DNA of 64,000 nt from Paenibacillus monticola (GTDB lineage Bacteria > Bacillota > Bacilli > Paenibacillales > Paenibacillaceae): NCBI RefSeq assembly GCF_009664975.1, contig NZ_WJXB01000002.1, positions 806,001 to 870,000 of the forward strand, written 5' to 3'. The notes under the pieces are model-generated. The model had not been told where the DNA came from and ran no database searches. It saw only the letters and a list, made by a program, of their open reading frames with translations. The position numbers and the translations under genes were made by a program. Positions 27,892 to 35,655 of this stretch are shown here, piece by piece (position 1 is the stretch's first letter; each line of letters begins with the position of its first letter).

Positions 27892-27930
27892 AAGGCGAAT
27901 TCTCATTCAAAATCGAATGGAATTCGCCTT
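27892..27930 (-). terminator. Terminator of the sulfur-transfer operon
   Basis: Perfect 11-bp stem AAGGCGAATTC (27892-27902) and GAATTCGCCTT (27920-27930), with T-rich sequence on both sides. It lies about 90 bp after the last rhodanese gene. Confidence 0.85.
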
Positions 27931-28018
27931 ACTTATTGAGTTTTTTTCACGAAAAATAAAAAATACTAGTTGTTCCGTGGCCACAAGTTCATCAGCCGTC
28001 CCTTTTGTTACACCCTCT

Positions 28019-28420
28019 CTAGCTCCGTGTTAACTTACCACTCCAAGTACTAACTCCGCCCCGCAAGTGAGCAAGTCGGGTATAACCGTGCTTCTGAAGA
28101 ACTCGTGCCGCATTCTTACTACGCATGCCGCTTTGACAGTAGAGCAGAATATCTTGCTCCTTCGGGATTTCTCCGAGTCGCTGCTGTAACTGGGATAACG
28201 GGATGTTCTTCGCATTAGGAATATATCCTCGCTTGTATTCATTCTGTTCCCGGACATCGAGCAGCAACCTATTTTTGAGTTGTTCCATTTCGCTCTTAAA
28301 CTCATTCGATTTCAGTGTTCTTAATCCTTTAGCTGGCCGAAGACGGGAAAAGCCAAACCAGACAAGAAGTACTAAGATAGCAACATTAATAACTGTACCT
28401 ATTTCCAAGTTATTGTTCAC
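28019..28420 (-). CDS. Membrane-anchored rhodanese
   Basis: 133 residues: one N-terminal transmembrane helix (about 8-24, VINVAILVLLVWFGFSRL) and a single rhodanese domain with LLLDVREQNEYKRGYIPNA and the catalytic-cysteine loop YCQSGMRSKNAA. Rhodaneses carry a persulfide on this cysteine and pass sulfane sulfur to an acceptor such as cyanide, a thiol or a partner protein. With a GTG start overlapping the previous stop by 4 bases (GTGA), it is the last gene of the operon. The membrane anchor puts sulfur transfer next to the membrane; the partner is unknown. Confidence 0.88.
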   Translation of the reverse strand: MNNNLEIGTVINVAILVLLVWFGFSRLRPAKGLRTLKSNEFKSEMEQLKNRLLLDVREQNEYKRGYIPNAKNIPLSQLQQRLGEIPKEQDILLYCQSGMRSKNAARVLQKHGYTRLAHLRGGVSTWSGKLTRS

Positions 28421-28809
28421 CCTTTCGCTATTAGTTCAGACAGCGTTGTTTTGTTAAGTAAAAAATCACCGTTTATGCTATACATATTTCGAAATCCCCG
28501 CTTGTGAAGAATTCTCGCAGCTTTATTGCTTTTGCAGGGATTATCCGCAAGAATCAGGACAGAGTCCTCTGGTGAGAGACCCTTGTTCCACACGTAAGGC
28601 AGCCGACCGAGAGAAATATTCATTGACCCACGAACGTTGTCTTTCTGATACTCCACCGCATCTCGGATATCAACTAATTTTACCGTTGCTGGTATTTCTA
28701 TGCCTTGTCTGACCCTATGGACATCCACATAGGAAAGGGAGTTTACGGGCCAAGCCTGACGTAAGGCCCAAATGATTATTAGGGCTAACAGCAGATACAG
28801 AATAGACAT
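28417..28809 (-). CDS. Membrane-anchored rhodanese-like protein
   Basis: About 130 residues from ATG 28809, which has AAGGAG 9 bases upstream; a longer frame to 28857 has no site. An N-terminal membrane helix (SILYLLLALIIIWALRQAW) is followed by a rhodanese fold: VKLVDIRDAVEYQKDNVRGS, then ILADNPCKSNKAARILHKRG, in which the cysteine is kept but the loop (CKSNKA) lacks the usual glycine and arginine of active sulfurtransferases. It may bind sulfur or a partner rather than turn over thiosulfate. It overlaps the next rhodanese gene by 4 bases. Confidence 0.85.
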   Translation of the reverse strand: MSILYLLLALIIIWALRQAWPVNSLSYVDVHRVRQGIEIPATVKLVDIRDAVEYQKDNVRGSMNISLGRLPYVWNKGLSPEDSVLILADNPCKSNKAARILHKRGFRNMYSINGDFLLNKTTLSELIAKG

Positions 28810-28822
28810 GATTATCTTCTCC

Positions 28823-29143
28823 TTATTGTTCCCACAGTGATTCATCCGTCCAAGCACTCAGTCCGCCGGTCATATTCACAACATTATAGCCTTTCTCACT
28901 CAGCATCTCACAGGCAAGACCGCTTCGGCTGCCACTTCGGCACATCACAAGAGTTTCACGCTTCGGGTCCAACTCACCCAGCCGTTCCATTAACTGTCCA
29001 AGCGGGATATGTTTGGCACCTACTATATGTCCATCCGCCCATTCTGCAAGCTCACGAACGTCCACCATTATCAGGGACTCTCCTGCCTTTAGACGTTTCG
29101 CAACCTGTTGAGGATTAATTTCTTTAGGGATCTTAAATGCCAT
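28823..29143 (-). CDS. Single-domain rhodanese
   Basis: About 106 residues starting MAFKIPKEINPQQVAKRLK, soluble. The active-site loop is VMCRSGSRSGLACEML, with a good catalytic cysteine and arginine, and the usual VDVRELAEWADGHIVGAKHI. ATG 29143 has AAGGAG 9 bases upstream; the frame extends 6 codons further without support. It follows the CoA-disulfide-reductase fusion by 36 bp on the same strand. It is the most standard sulfurtransferase of the three stand-alone members. Confidence 0.92.
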   Translation of the reverse strand: MAFKIPKEINPQQVAKRLKAGESLIMVDVRELAEWADGHIVGAKHIPLGQLMERLGELDPKRETLVMCRSGSRSGLACEMLSEKGYNVVNMTGGLSAWTDESLWEQ

Positions 29144-29179
29144 CGTTGTTCTCTCCTTCACTTTTTTTATTATCTGTTG

Positions 29180-31663
29180 TCATATAAAAAGATTAATGCC
29201 AGCTTGATCTGCCTTGCCGAGGTAATAGCCCACTCCACCGATCAGAACGCCATCGATCAGTTCCTGTTCCTTAATGCCCATAACATCCATAGACATTTGA
29301 CAAGCTACGATTTCAACGCCCTGGCCAATAGCTGTATCGATCAGTTCTTCAAGGGAAAAAACATTGTTGCTCTTCATGACGCCGCGAATCATCTTGGCGC
29401 CCATGCCCAGCATATTCATTTTGGAGAGCGACAATTTACGGCTGCCCCGAGGCATCATAGCACCAAACATATGTCCAACGAGGCTCTTGGAAACTGGGAC
29501 TTTAGCAGACTTCCGTATCACATTCAAGCCCCAGAAGGTGAAGAACATCGTTACTTTCTTACCACTCGCTGCCGCACCATTCGCAATGATGAACGAAGCA
29601 ATCGCCTTATCGAGATCGCCGCTGAAGACGACCATCGTACTGCCTTCAGGCGTTGAGAGAGTTGGTTTAGAAGCATCTTTCAGCTCAGGCGGTTCCTTGC
29701 ATAGGTAGGCTTCAATAATGCCATTGGCAGATTTACTTACCTTAATCATCCGATTTCGGGACATGACGGCCCACGATTGAATATCTTCGTAAAAGCCCGG
29801 ATCGGATGCCGTTACGTGCAGCACCTGTCCTGCCATAAGCTGATCCATCTTCTGCTTCACCTGAATCAGAGGTCCTGGGCAACATAGTCCGCAGGCATCC
29901 AGCTCCGCGTCGACTCGAAGCACAGCATCATTCACTTTGGCGATATCCAACTTCGTTTCTATGAGGGAGGGTTGGATGACTTGTATAGGTTCAAAAGATT
30001 GATTCATGCTGCTTCCTGGCTTGTAAGTAGCCATTTGGTAGGTTTTGTAGCCCCCAGTCAGATTACGCACCTTATACCCTTTTTGAGTGAGAATTCTAGA
30101 AGCTGTATATCCCCGCAAGCCTACCTGACAGTAAACCCAAATTTCTTTGGCCGGGTCCAATTCCTGCAGTCTTGCGCGAAGTTCATCCACTGGAATAAGC
30201 AGCGAACCTGGAATATTCCCATTGGCATGCTCCATCTCGGACCGAACGTCTATCAGTTGCGTGGATTCCACATTTCGCGTCTCTAAATCCTGTGGGACGA
30301 ATACCTCCGTTTTGCCTGTCAGAATGTTTTCTGCCGTATAACCAGCCATATTAACTGGATCTTTGGCAGAAGAATACGGAGGAGCATAAGCCAACTCAAG
30401 TTCTGTCAAGTCCGTAACCGTTCCCCGAAACCGGATAACCGTGGCGATATCGTCAATTCGTTTGTCTACGCCATCGAAGCCGACGGCTTGCGCTCCCAGC
30501 ACCGTTCCTGCATCGTTAAACAAAAGTTTAAGGGAAAGCGGCGTGGCTCCAGGATAGTAAGACGCATGAGAATTCGGATGAACATAGGATACACGGTAAG
30601 GAATCTCCAGCCGCTGCAAGGTCTTCTCGTTGTTTCCGGTAGATGCGCCAGTCAGGCCGAATACCTTGATTATGGAGGTTCCCTGGGTCCCCTTAAAAGT
30701 CGTCTCCAACCCACACACGTTGTCCGCTGCGATTCGCCCTTGTTTGTTGGCTGGGCCAGCCAGTGGGATAGCGGTTTTCTTGCCATTCACGAAATCTGTG
30801 ACTTCTACCGCATCCCCAACGGCATACACATTGTTCAAGTTTGTTGCCAGCTTGTCATTGACGATGATATGGCCCCGCGGGCCCAATTCCATTCCACTGT
30901 CTCTTAAAAAAGCGGTGTCCGGCGCTACACCAATCGCTAGAATAACCATATCGCTGACTAGTACCGTACCGCTTGCTAGATACACTTCGATCTGATCATC
31001 TGTATCCCGAAACGACTGCACGCTTTGCGACAATAATAGGCTAACGCCATTCTCTTCCAGTTCCTTGGATAAAGCAGAGGACATTTCCCTATCAAAGGGG
31101 GCCAAAATTTGCGTTCCGCCTTCGACCAAGGTCACTTCCAATCCAATTTCCTTTAAGTTCTCAGCCATTTCCACACCGATGAAGCCTCCACCAATGACAA
31201 CCGCTGAACGGATTCTTTCTTCTGTCACTCGTTTTTTGATTCGGTCCGTATCAGGGATGTTCCGAAGTGTATGAATTCGGGTACTTTCAATACCGGGTAA
31301 ATTCGGGCGAAGCGGTTTGGCCCCCGGCGAAAGAATCAAAGAATCGTAGCTTTCCATATATTCGCCACGTTCCTTGCTGCGGACACGAACTCTTTTGTTC
31401 ACTGGATCGATCCCCATTACTTCACTTTCGATTCGAACATCGATGTTAAAGCGTTGGTACATGCCTTCGGGTGTCTGCACCAGTAACTTTGAACGGTCTT
31501 TGATGGAATCCCCAATATAATAAGGGAGCCCACAGTTGGCAAACGAGATATAGGGATCTCTCTCAAACATCACGATCTGTGCATCTTCATCCAAGCGGCG
31601 CAACCTTGCTGCTGCAGATGCGCCACCGGCCACTCCACCGACGATCAGAACTTTGTTACTCAT
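29180..31663 (-). CDS. CoA-disulfide reductase fused to rhodanese, TusA and DsrE-like domains
   Basis: 827 residues in four parts. Residues 1 to about 445 form an FAD- and NAD(P)H-dependent pyridine nucleotide-disulfide oxidoreductase: GGVAGGASAAAR dinucleotide motif, and SFANCGLPYYIG with the redox Cys44 typical of CoA-disulfide and CoA-persulfide reductases. A rhodanese domain follows (about 455-545, YCQVGLRG). Next is a TusA-like domain (about 580-655) whose LDACGLCCPGPLIQVKQKM keeps the CxxCP motif plus a third cysteine, and a DsrE/DsrF-like domain (about 674-827). The protein probably moves and reduces persulfide sulfur between these sites. ATG follows AAGGAGG; the start overlaps the regulator gene by 8 bases. 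Confidence 0.92.
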   Translation of the reverse strand: MSNKVLIVGGVAGGASAAARLRRLDEDAQIVMFERDPYISFANCGLPYYIGDSIKDRSKLLVQTPEGMYQRFNIDVRIESEVMGIDPVNKRVRVRSKERGEYMESYDSLILSPGAKPLRPNLPGIESTRIHTLRNIPDTDRIKKRVTEERIRSAVVIGGGFIGVEMAENLKEIGLEVTLVEGGTQILAPFDREMSSALSKELEENGVSLLLSQSVQSFRDTDDQIEVYLASGTVLVSDMVILAIGVAPDTAFLRDSGMELGPRGHIIVNDKLATNLNNVYAVGDAVEVTDFVNGKKTAIPLAGPANKQGRIAADNVCGLETTFKGTQGTSIIKVFGLTGASTGNNEKTLQRLEIPYRVSYVHPNSHASYYPGATPLSLKLLFNDAGTVLGAQAVGFDGVDKRIDDIATVIRFRGTVTDLTELELAYAPPYSSAKDPVNMAGYTAENILTGKTEVFVPQDLETRNVESTQLIDVRSEMEHANGNIPGSLLIPVDELRARLQELDPAKEIWVYCQVGLRGYTASRILTQKGYKVRNLTGGYKTYQMATYKPGSSMNQSFEPIQVIQPSLIETKLDIAKVNDAVLRVDAELDACGLCCPGPLIQVKQKMDQLMAGQVLHVTASDPGFYEDIQSWAVMSRNRMIKVSKSANGIIEAYLCKEPPELKDASKPTLSTPEGSTMVVFSGDLDKAIASFIIANGAAASGKKVTMFFTFWGLNVIRKSAKVPVSKSLVGHMFGAMMPRGSRKLSLSKMNMLGMGAKMIRGVMKSNNVFSLEELIDTAIGQGVEIVACQMSMDVMGIKEQELIDGVLIGGVGYYLGKADQAGINLFI

Positions 31664-31952
31664 TATTAATTTCCTCCTTGAACATGATTTCTATGATCTG
31701 CTTGACTCTTTCATTGGTGACTGAATAGTTAACCTCAAGACCCTTACGATCTGCTTCAACGATTCCCATACTGCGCAGCTTCTGCAGATGTTGGGATACT
31801 GTAGATTGCGGCAGATCCAAACACTCCTGCATATAGGTAACATTGCAGGACGACTTCTCGATCAGTCCTCTTACAATGCACAATCGGACGGGGTGAGCCA
31901 AAGCTTTTAATAGATCAGCGGCTTCATTGTAGGCTTTAAAATTATTATCCAT
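31656..31952 (-). CDS. ArsR-family transcriptional repressor
   Basis: 98 residues from ATG 31952, which follows AGAGGTG at 9 bases; an in-frame GTG at 31964 lacks a site. It is a winged-helix repressor with LLKALAHPVRLCIVRGLIE and QECLDLPQSTVSQHLQKLRS, the recognition helix. Cysteines lie at residues 25, 36 and 44 of this start (29, 40 and 48 from the GTG). It is the first gene of the sulfur operon, so I infer it senses sulfide, polysulfide or persulfide by cysteine chemistry; a metal sensor is an alternative, but the classic ELCVCDL motif is absent. A palindromic operator lies upstream. Confidence 0.85.
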   Translation of the reverse strand: MDNNFKAYNEAADLLKALAHPVRLCIVRGLIEKSSCNVTYMQECLDLPQSTVSQHLQKLRSMGIVEADRKGLEVNYSVTNERVKQIIEIMFKEEINNE

Positions 31953-31983
31953 GGAGCTGTTCACCTCTTCGCAAATAATCTTT

Positions 31984-32011
31984 ATATCGTAATATTACGT
32001 TATAACGATAT
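31984..32011 (-). promoter_or_regulatory. Palindromic operator of the ArsR/sulfur operon
   Basis: ATATCGTAATA (31984-31994) and TATAACGATAT (32001-32011) form an inverted repeat with one mismatch, centred about 45 bp upstream of the arsR start. Its length and AT-rich 11-6-11 layout suit an ArsR dimer, so autoregulation is likely. Confidence 0.7.
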
Positions 32012-32042
32012 TAAAAGCAAGTAGTAATTTCCACAATAAAAT

Positions 32043-32080
32043 AACCTCCAAGTCCGTCTTCTGTGGCGAATTCGGAGGTT
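32043..32080 (-). terminator. Probable terminator of the reverse-strand glycosyltransferase gene
   Basis: AACCTCC (32043-32049) and GGAGGTT (32074-32080) pair around a 24-base loop and are followed by T-rich sequence on the minus strand. It lies just past the stop at 32097. Confidence 0.5.
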
Positions 32081-32096
32081 TTCGGGTGTGATATTG

Positions 32097-32804
32097 TTAA
32101 TAATTCGCCAATAATCCCTGAAACTCATTGAAATAGTTGACCTTCACTTTCTCAAGTTCAATTTGGATACTGCCCAAATGCCGGATGGTCCCCATCTCTT
32201 CATGCCGGCGATACGCGGTTAGCGGTTCATTCATATAATACATATTCTCTTTCTCTAATAACAAACGCACCCAAAAATCATAATCATGGGTATAGGTGAG
32301 CGTTTCATTGAAATATCCAATTTGCTTGATAATCGAGCTTTTCATCATGACCGTACATCCATTGATTGGACAGTAGCTCGTAAATGCTTCTATGAATGAA
32401 CGAAACGTGCGAAATTTTGCCGTCGCATCATGCTGGATGATTTGACTTCGTTCATTAATGACATGGTAATCTGTATAGCAGAATGCTGCATTGCGTTGTT
32501 CCATGAACTCGACCTGACGCTTAATTTTATCCGGGTAAAATAAATCGTCCGAGCTAAGCCAGGCCACATACTCCCCTTTAACCGTTTGAAGGCCACGATT
32601 CAGCGCACAAGCGGTTCCGCCATTTATCTGTCTTATACAATGAATCCGATCTAAATAAGGAAATAATTTCTCTGTATACATCGTAGAACCGTCATCTACC
32701 AGAATGATTTCTATATCCGAGAAGGTTTGTTTTAGTACACTATCTATAGCCTGATCTACATATTTACAGTTATAAAACGGTATAATCACCGATACTTTTG
32801 CCAA
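32097..32804 (-). CDS. Glycosyltransferase family 2
   Basis: About 235 residues. From TTG 32804 the protein starts (M)AKVSVIIPFYNCKYVDQAID, the usual GT-A opening, and GAGGTG is 6 bases upstream; two further upstream codons would begin at a GTG without proper spacing. Features: IEIILVDDGST (nucleotide-sugar contact), GGTACALNRGL, YVAWLSSDDLFYPDKI (the metal-binding DxD-type motif) and YTHDYDFWVRL. Inverting transferase using a nucleotide-activated sugar; acceptor unknown. It is divergent from the three other glycosyltransferase genes of this island. Confidence 0.88.
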   Translation of the reverse strand: MAKVSVIIPFYNCKYVDQAIDSVLKQTFSDIEIILVDDGSTMYTEKLFPYLDRIHCIRQINGGTACALNRGLQTVKGEYVAWLSSDDLFYPDKIKRQVEFMEQRNAAFCYTDYHVINERSQIIQHDATAKFRTFRSFIEAFTSYCPINGCTVMMKSSIIKQIGYFNETLTYTHDYDFWVRLLLEKENMYYMNEPLTAYRRHEEMGTIRHLGSIQIELEKVKVNYFNEFQGLLANY

Positions 32805-32992
32805 TCCGCACACCTCTCTTATTTATCAAGTCTTATAACATATGCATAGTGCAGTTTATAGTTGTGGACTCGTAGCTGCTTTGGGATGGGAAGTTAACAG
32901 TAACTTCTTTCACTGTATTGGTTATCCGTACATCCAATTCTCCTTGCCGCCACATATGGTATGGAGAAGCAGTCTACTAAGGAGGGAGCCGA

Positions 32993-34060
32993 TTGAAAGT
33001 TCTATTAAGCTACATCCTACCGAGTGGCGGAATGGACACCCTGAATCGAACTCGGACGGAAGAGTTACGCAAACAAGGTGTTGACTGTCATCTTCTATAT
33101 GAACGTTATGGAGCAGGACTGCAAAATATGGCGACTTGCCCGACACATGTAACCGAAAATGATAACGAGATTCGCCATTTGCTCTCCACTGAATCCTTTC
33201 AGGCTGTGGTTGTCTCCTCCAATTTTATGTTATTGGAAAAGTTTCGTCTATTGGGTTATACAGGCTCCTTAATCTATGAAGTACAAGGGCTTGGAACGTT
33301 GGAACAGGCGGAAAGTGTCATCACGGAGGCCACGCCTTATATTCTGGCGTACGCAGATGCCTTGTTATATCCTCCTACTTCTCACTTGATCCACTTGTTA
33401 TCCAGATTTCCGACAAAGCTTCATTTTTGTTTTCCTAATTGTTTGGATACGACTAAATTTCAGTACCGGGAGCACACTCCCCCCCCCTATCCCATCATTG
33501 GCTGGGTAGGCCGACTTGAACCCAACAAGAACTGGCAAGAATGTCTGGAAATTGTTTATCGAATTTCCTTACATGAGTCTCAGCTTCGTCTGTGGTTTTT
33601 TGAAGACTCCAATCTATCGCTTGAATCGGAGCGTCTCGCTTACCTCAATGCAGTCAAACGCTTGGGACTAAGCAAAAAAATCGATATATTCTCCAATATC
33701 GCGCATGAGCAAATGGCTGATTATTTATCTATCATTGGTGAATCCCGTGGCTTATTGTTATCCACATCCATTATGGAGGGCTTCGGATATGCGGTTGCTG
33801 AAGCAATCAGCTGTAGGTGCCCTGTTCTCAGTACCGATTCCGATGGTGTACGTTCATTTATTTCCCATAACGTAACCGGGAAGTTTTATCCATTAGGCAA
33901 TTTCGAACAGGCTGTTAAAGAAAGTCTTGAGCTCATGAGAGGACCGCTTCGGGAGTCCATCCGGACTCAAGGCAGAGCACTAATGGAGGCCTCTTTTAGC
34001 CCCTACACGTATGCAACAAATTTCATAGGCATGCTGAAATATCTCGGAGTGTCTGTATAA
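32993..34060 (+). CDS. Glycosyltransferase family 1/4 (GT-B)
   Basis: 355 residues, TTG start with AAGGAGGG 6 bases upstream. The N-terminal half starts MKVLLSYILPSGGMDTLNRT; the C-terminal half has IGWVGRLEPNKNWQECLEI and the donor-binding STSIMEGFGYAVAEAISCRC with the two glutamates of the E-x7-E motif. A retaining transferase; sugar and acceptor are unknown. A run of nine C encodes three prolines around residue 162 and would be a slippage-prone site. The gene opens a run of three glycosyltransferase genes on the + strand. Confidence 0.88.
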   Translation: MKVLLSYILPSGGMDTLNRTRTEELRKQGVDCHLLYERYGAGLQNMATCPTHVTENDNEIRHLLSTESFQAVVVSSNFMLLEKFRLLGYTGSLIYEVQGLGTLEQAESVITEATPYILAYADALLYPPTSHLIHLLSRFPTKLHFCFPNCLDTTKFQYREHTPPPYPIIGWVGRLEPNKNWQECLEIVYRISLHESQLRLWFFEDSNLSLESERLAYLNAVKRLGLSKKIDIFSNIAHEQMADYLSIIGESRGLLLSTSIMEGFGYAVAEAISCRCPVLSTDSDGVRSFISHNVTGKFYPLGNFEQAVKESLELMRGPLRESIRTQGRALMEASFSPYTYATNFIGMLKYLGVSV

Positions 34061-34102
34061 GCACTGTAATCTCAAAAATGACAACAAGGTTGGGGGGAGC
34101 AG

Positions 34103-35491
34103 ATGTTAGTCAGTATTGTTATTTTGACGTTGAACAACTGGAACTTAACCGAGCGATGTTTGCATAGTATTTTGAATTATACGGAGATTCCATATGAAAT
34201 CATCTGTATTGATAATGGATCGACCGATGGGACTCAGGCTCATTTACGTGACCGTAAAGATCTGTACTTTATAGAAAACGAACGGAATCTGGGATTTTCC
34301 CGCGCTAGTAATCAAGGAATGGCCGCTTCTTCTGGAGATTATATTCTTCTCTTGAATAACGACACCGTCGTCTCCCATCGCTGGCTCGGAAATTTAATGA
34401 CTGTGCTCACAAGCTCACCTGAGGTAGGTATTGTGGGTCCCATGTCCAATCTAGTAATTCCACAGCAGCGATATCCCGCATCATATCCAACCTATGAAGA
34501 ATATCATCGCTTTGCTGAATCTTTCAACCGGTCCAATGCCTCAATATGGCGGGATGCTACAGCTATTAGTGGATTCTGCATGTTATTCCATCAGCAGTTG
34601 TATCATCAGATTGGGGGCTTGGACGAATCCTTCTTGCGTGGGGGCTATGAGGATATTGATTTCTGCTATCGAGCTTTGAAAGCTGGAAGGCGACTAGTGA
34701 TTGCTAGCGATACCTATGTTCATCATGTAGGCAATGCAAGCTTTCTATCCAACTCCATTGATATGAATTCTTTTGCGATGAACAATCGTCGTGTATTTTT
34801 AAAAAAATGGGGGTTTAATCCGGATCGATTGATTTATACGTTGGATGAGAATTTCCTGCCAGGCAGCTATGCTGCTCCACACCCCCATCATCCTTCCGCT
34901 GAACCTACGCCTCCCTCAGGCATACTTGTCTGCAATACCCGAGGAGAGGTGTACAAAGTTGAACAAGGAAACAAACAGCCCATCTGTTCACTTGAAGACT
35001 TTTATGCCTTCGGATTTCGTATGGAACAAGTGGTCCAGATCACGGATGACCAACTCGCACTTCTCCCGGTAGGCGAGACACTGATCAATGATGGCCTCAT
35101 TCCTAGTCATTACCCCGACGTCTTTATCGCACGGAGTACCGATGACGGAATGTACCTCATCAGCCATGGATTGCGTTACCCTTTCGTCGACTATTTATCC
35201 TTTAAACGTTTAGGGTATCGGACCGAAGAAGCTGTTCTGCTAACAGCGGAGCAGTTGGCTTACTTTCCCTTGAGTGTGCCAATCGACTCCAATGTACTGG
35301 AAAATCATGAATTGATTGATTATCGTCTGTACATGGATCCTGAACAAGGCCAATATTATGCCGAAGGAGGACGGTTGCGTCCAATCCCCACTGTAGCTGA
35401 ACTTGTGAAATATAAGTGGCATTTGCAAAAACCAATTCTTCTTCCGCAGCCTATCTTCGATAGTTGTCTCAAAGGGCCAAATATTGTTTGA
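34103..35491 (+). CDS. Glycosyltransferase family 2 with three C-terminal repeat modules
   Basis: 462 residues. The first about 250 are a GT2 domain: MLVSIVILTLNNWNLTERCL, ICIDNGSTDGT, NLGFSRASNQG, YILLLNNDTVV and GGYEDIDFCYRALKAGR. After about residue 270 come three related segments of about 50 residues: GEVYKVEQGNKQPICSLEDF... ending LALLPVG; DDGMYLISHGLRYPFVDYLS... ending LAYFPLS; and a shortened QGQYYAEGGRLRPIPTVAEL. The shared pattern, a beta strand with Y, a G turn, R/K-P-I/H, F or L, then V..T/A..L..hP, recurs once in the neighbouring GT4 protein. GGGGGAG lies upstream of the ATG. A strong terminator follows. Confidence 0.88.
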   Translation: MLVSIVILTLNNWNLTERCLHSILNYTEIPYEIICIDNGSTDGTQAHLRDRKDLYFIENERNLGFSRASNQGMAASSGDYILLLNNDTVVSHRWLGNLMTVLTSSPEVGIVGPMSNLVIPQQRYPASYPTYEEYHRFAESFNRSNASIWRDATAISGFCMLFHQQLYHQIGGLDESFLRGGYEDIDFCYRALKAGRRLVIASDTYVHHVGNASFLSNSIDMNSFAMNNRRVFLKKWGFNPDRLIYTLDENFLPGSYAAPHPHHPSAEPTPPSGILVCNTRGEVYKVEQGNKQPICSLEDFYAFGFRMEQVVQITDDQLALLPVGETLINDGLIPSHYPDVFIARSTDDGMYLISHGLRYPFVDYLSFKRLGYRTEEAVLLTAEQLAYFPLSVPIDSNVLENHELIDYRLYMDPEQGQYYAEGGRLRPIPTVAELVKYKWHLQKPILLPQPIFDSCLKGPNIV

Positions 35492-35518
35492 AGTGTACTC
35501 GTTGCGTAATTTTAGGTG

Positions 35519-35546
35519 AACCGGCTCCCTTGGAGACCGGTTTTTT
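35519..35546 (+). terminator. Rho-independent terminator after the GT2 gene
   Basis: AACCGGCTCC pairs with GGAGACCGGTT (one bulge) and is followed by six T. It lies 28 bp past the stop at 35491 and rules out a start for the next gene upstream of it. Confidence 0.85.
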
Positions 35547-35655
35547 ACTGAAAATGGGCATTTCTCCTGAGCAAACCGTCGTGACGGGCGGAGATAGAGT
35601 CTACATATATTACATTACTTATAAGAAGGAGGTGAAAAAGCATACTTGTGGCAAC

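Noticed and set aside
32953..32961. Sigma-K promoter before the GT4 gene (CATATGGTA)
   Set aside because: The -10-like match is good, but no AC at the proper -35 distance is present, so it is too weak to call.
35464..35655. N-terminal extension of the GT4 gene to 35464
   Set aside because: It runs through the end of the GT2 gene and a strong terminator, and its residues do not look like a protein start.
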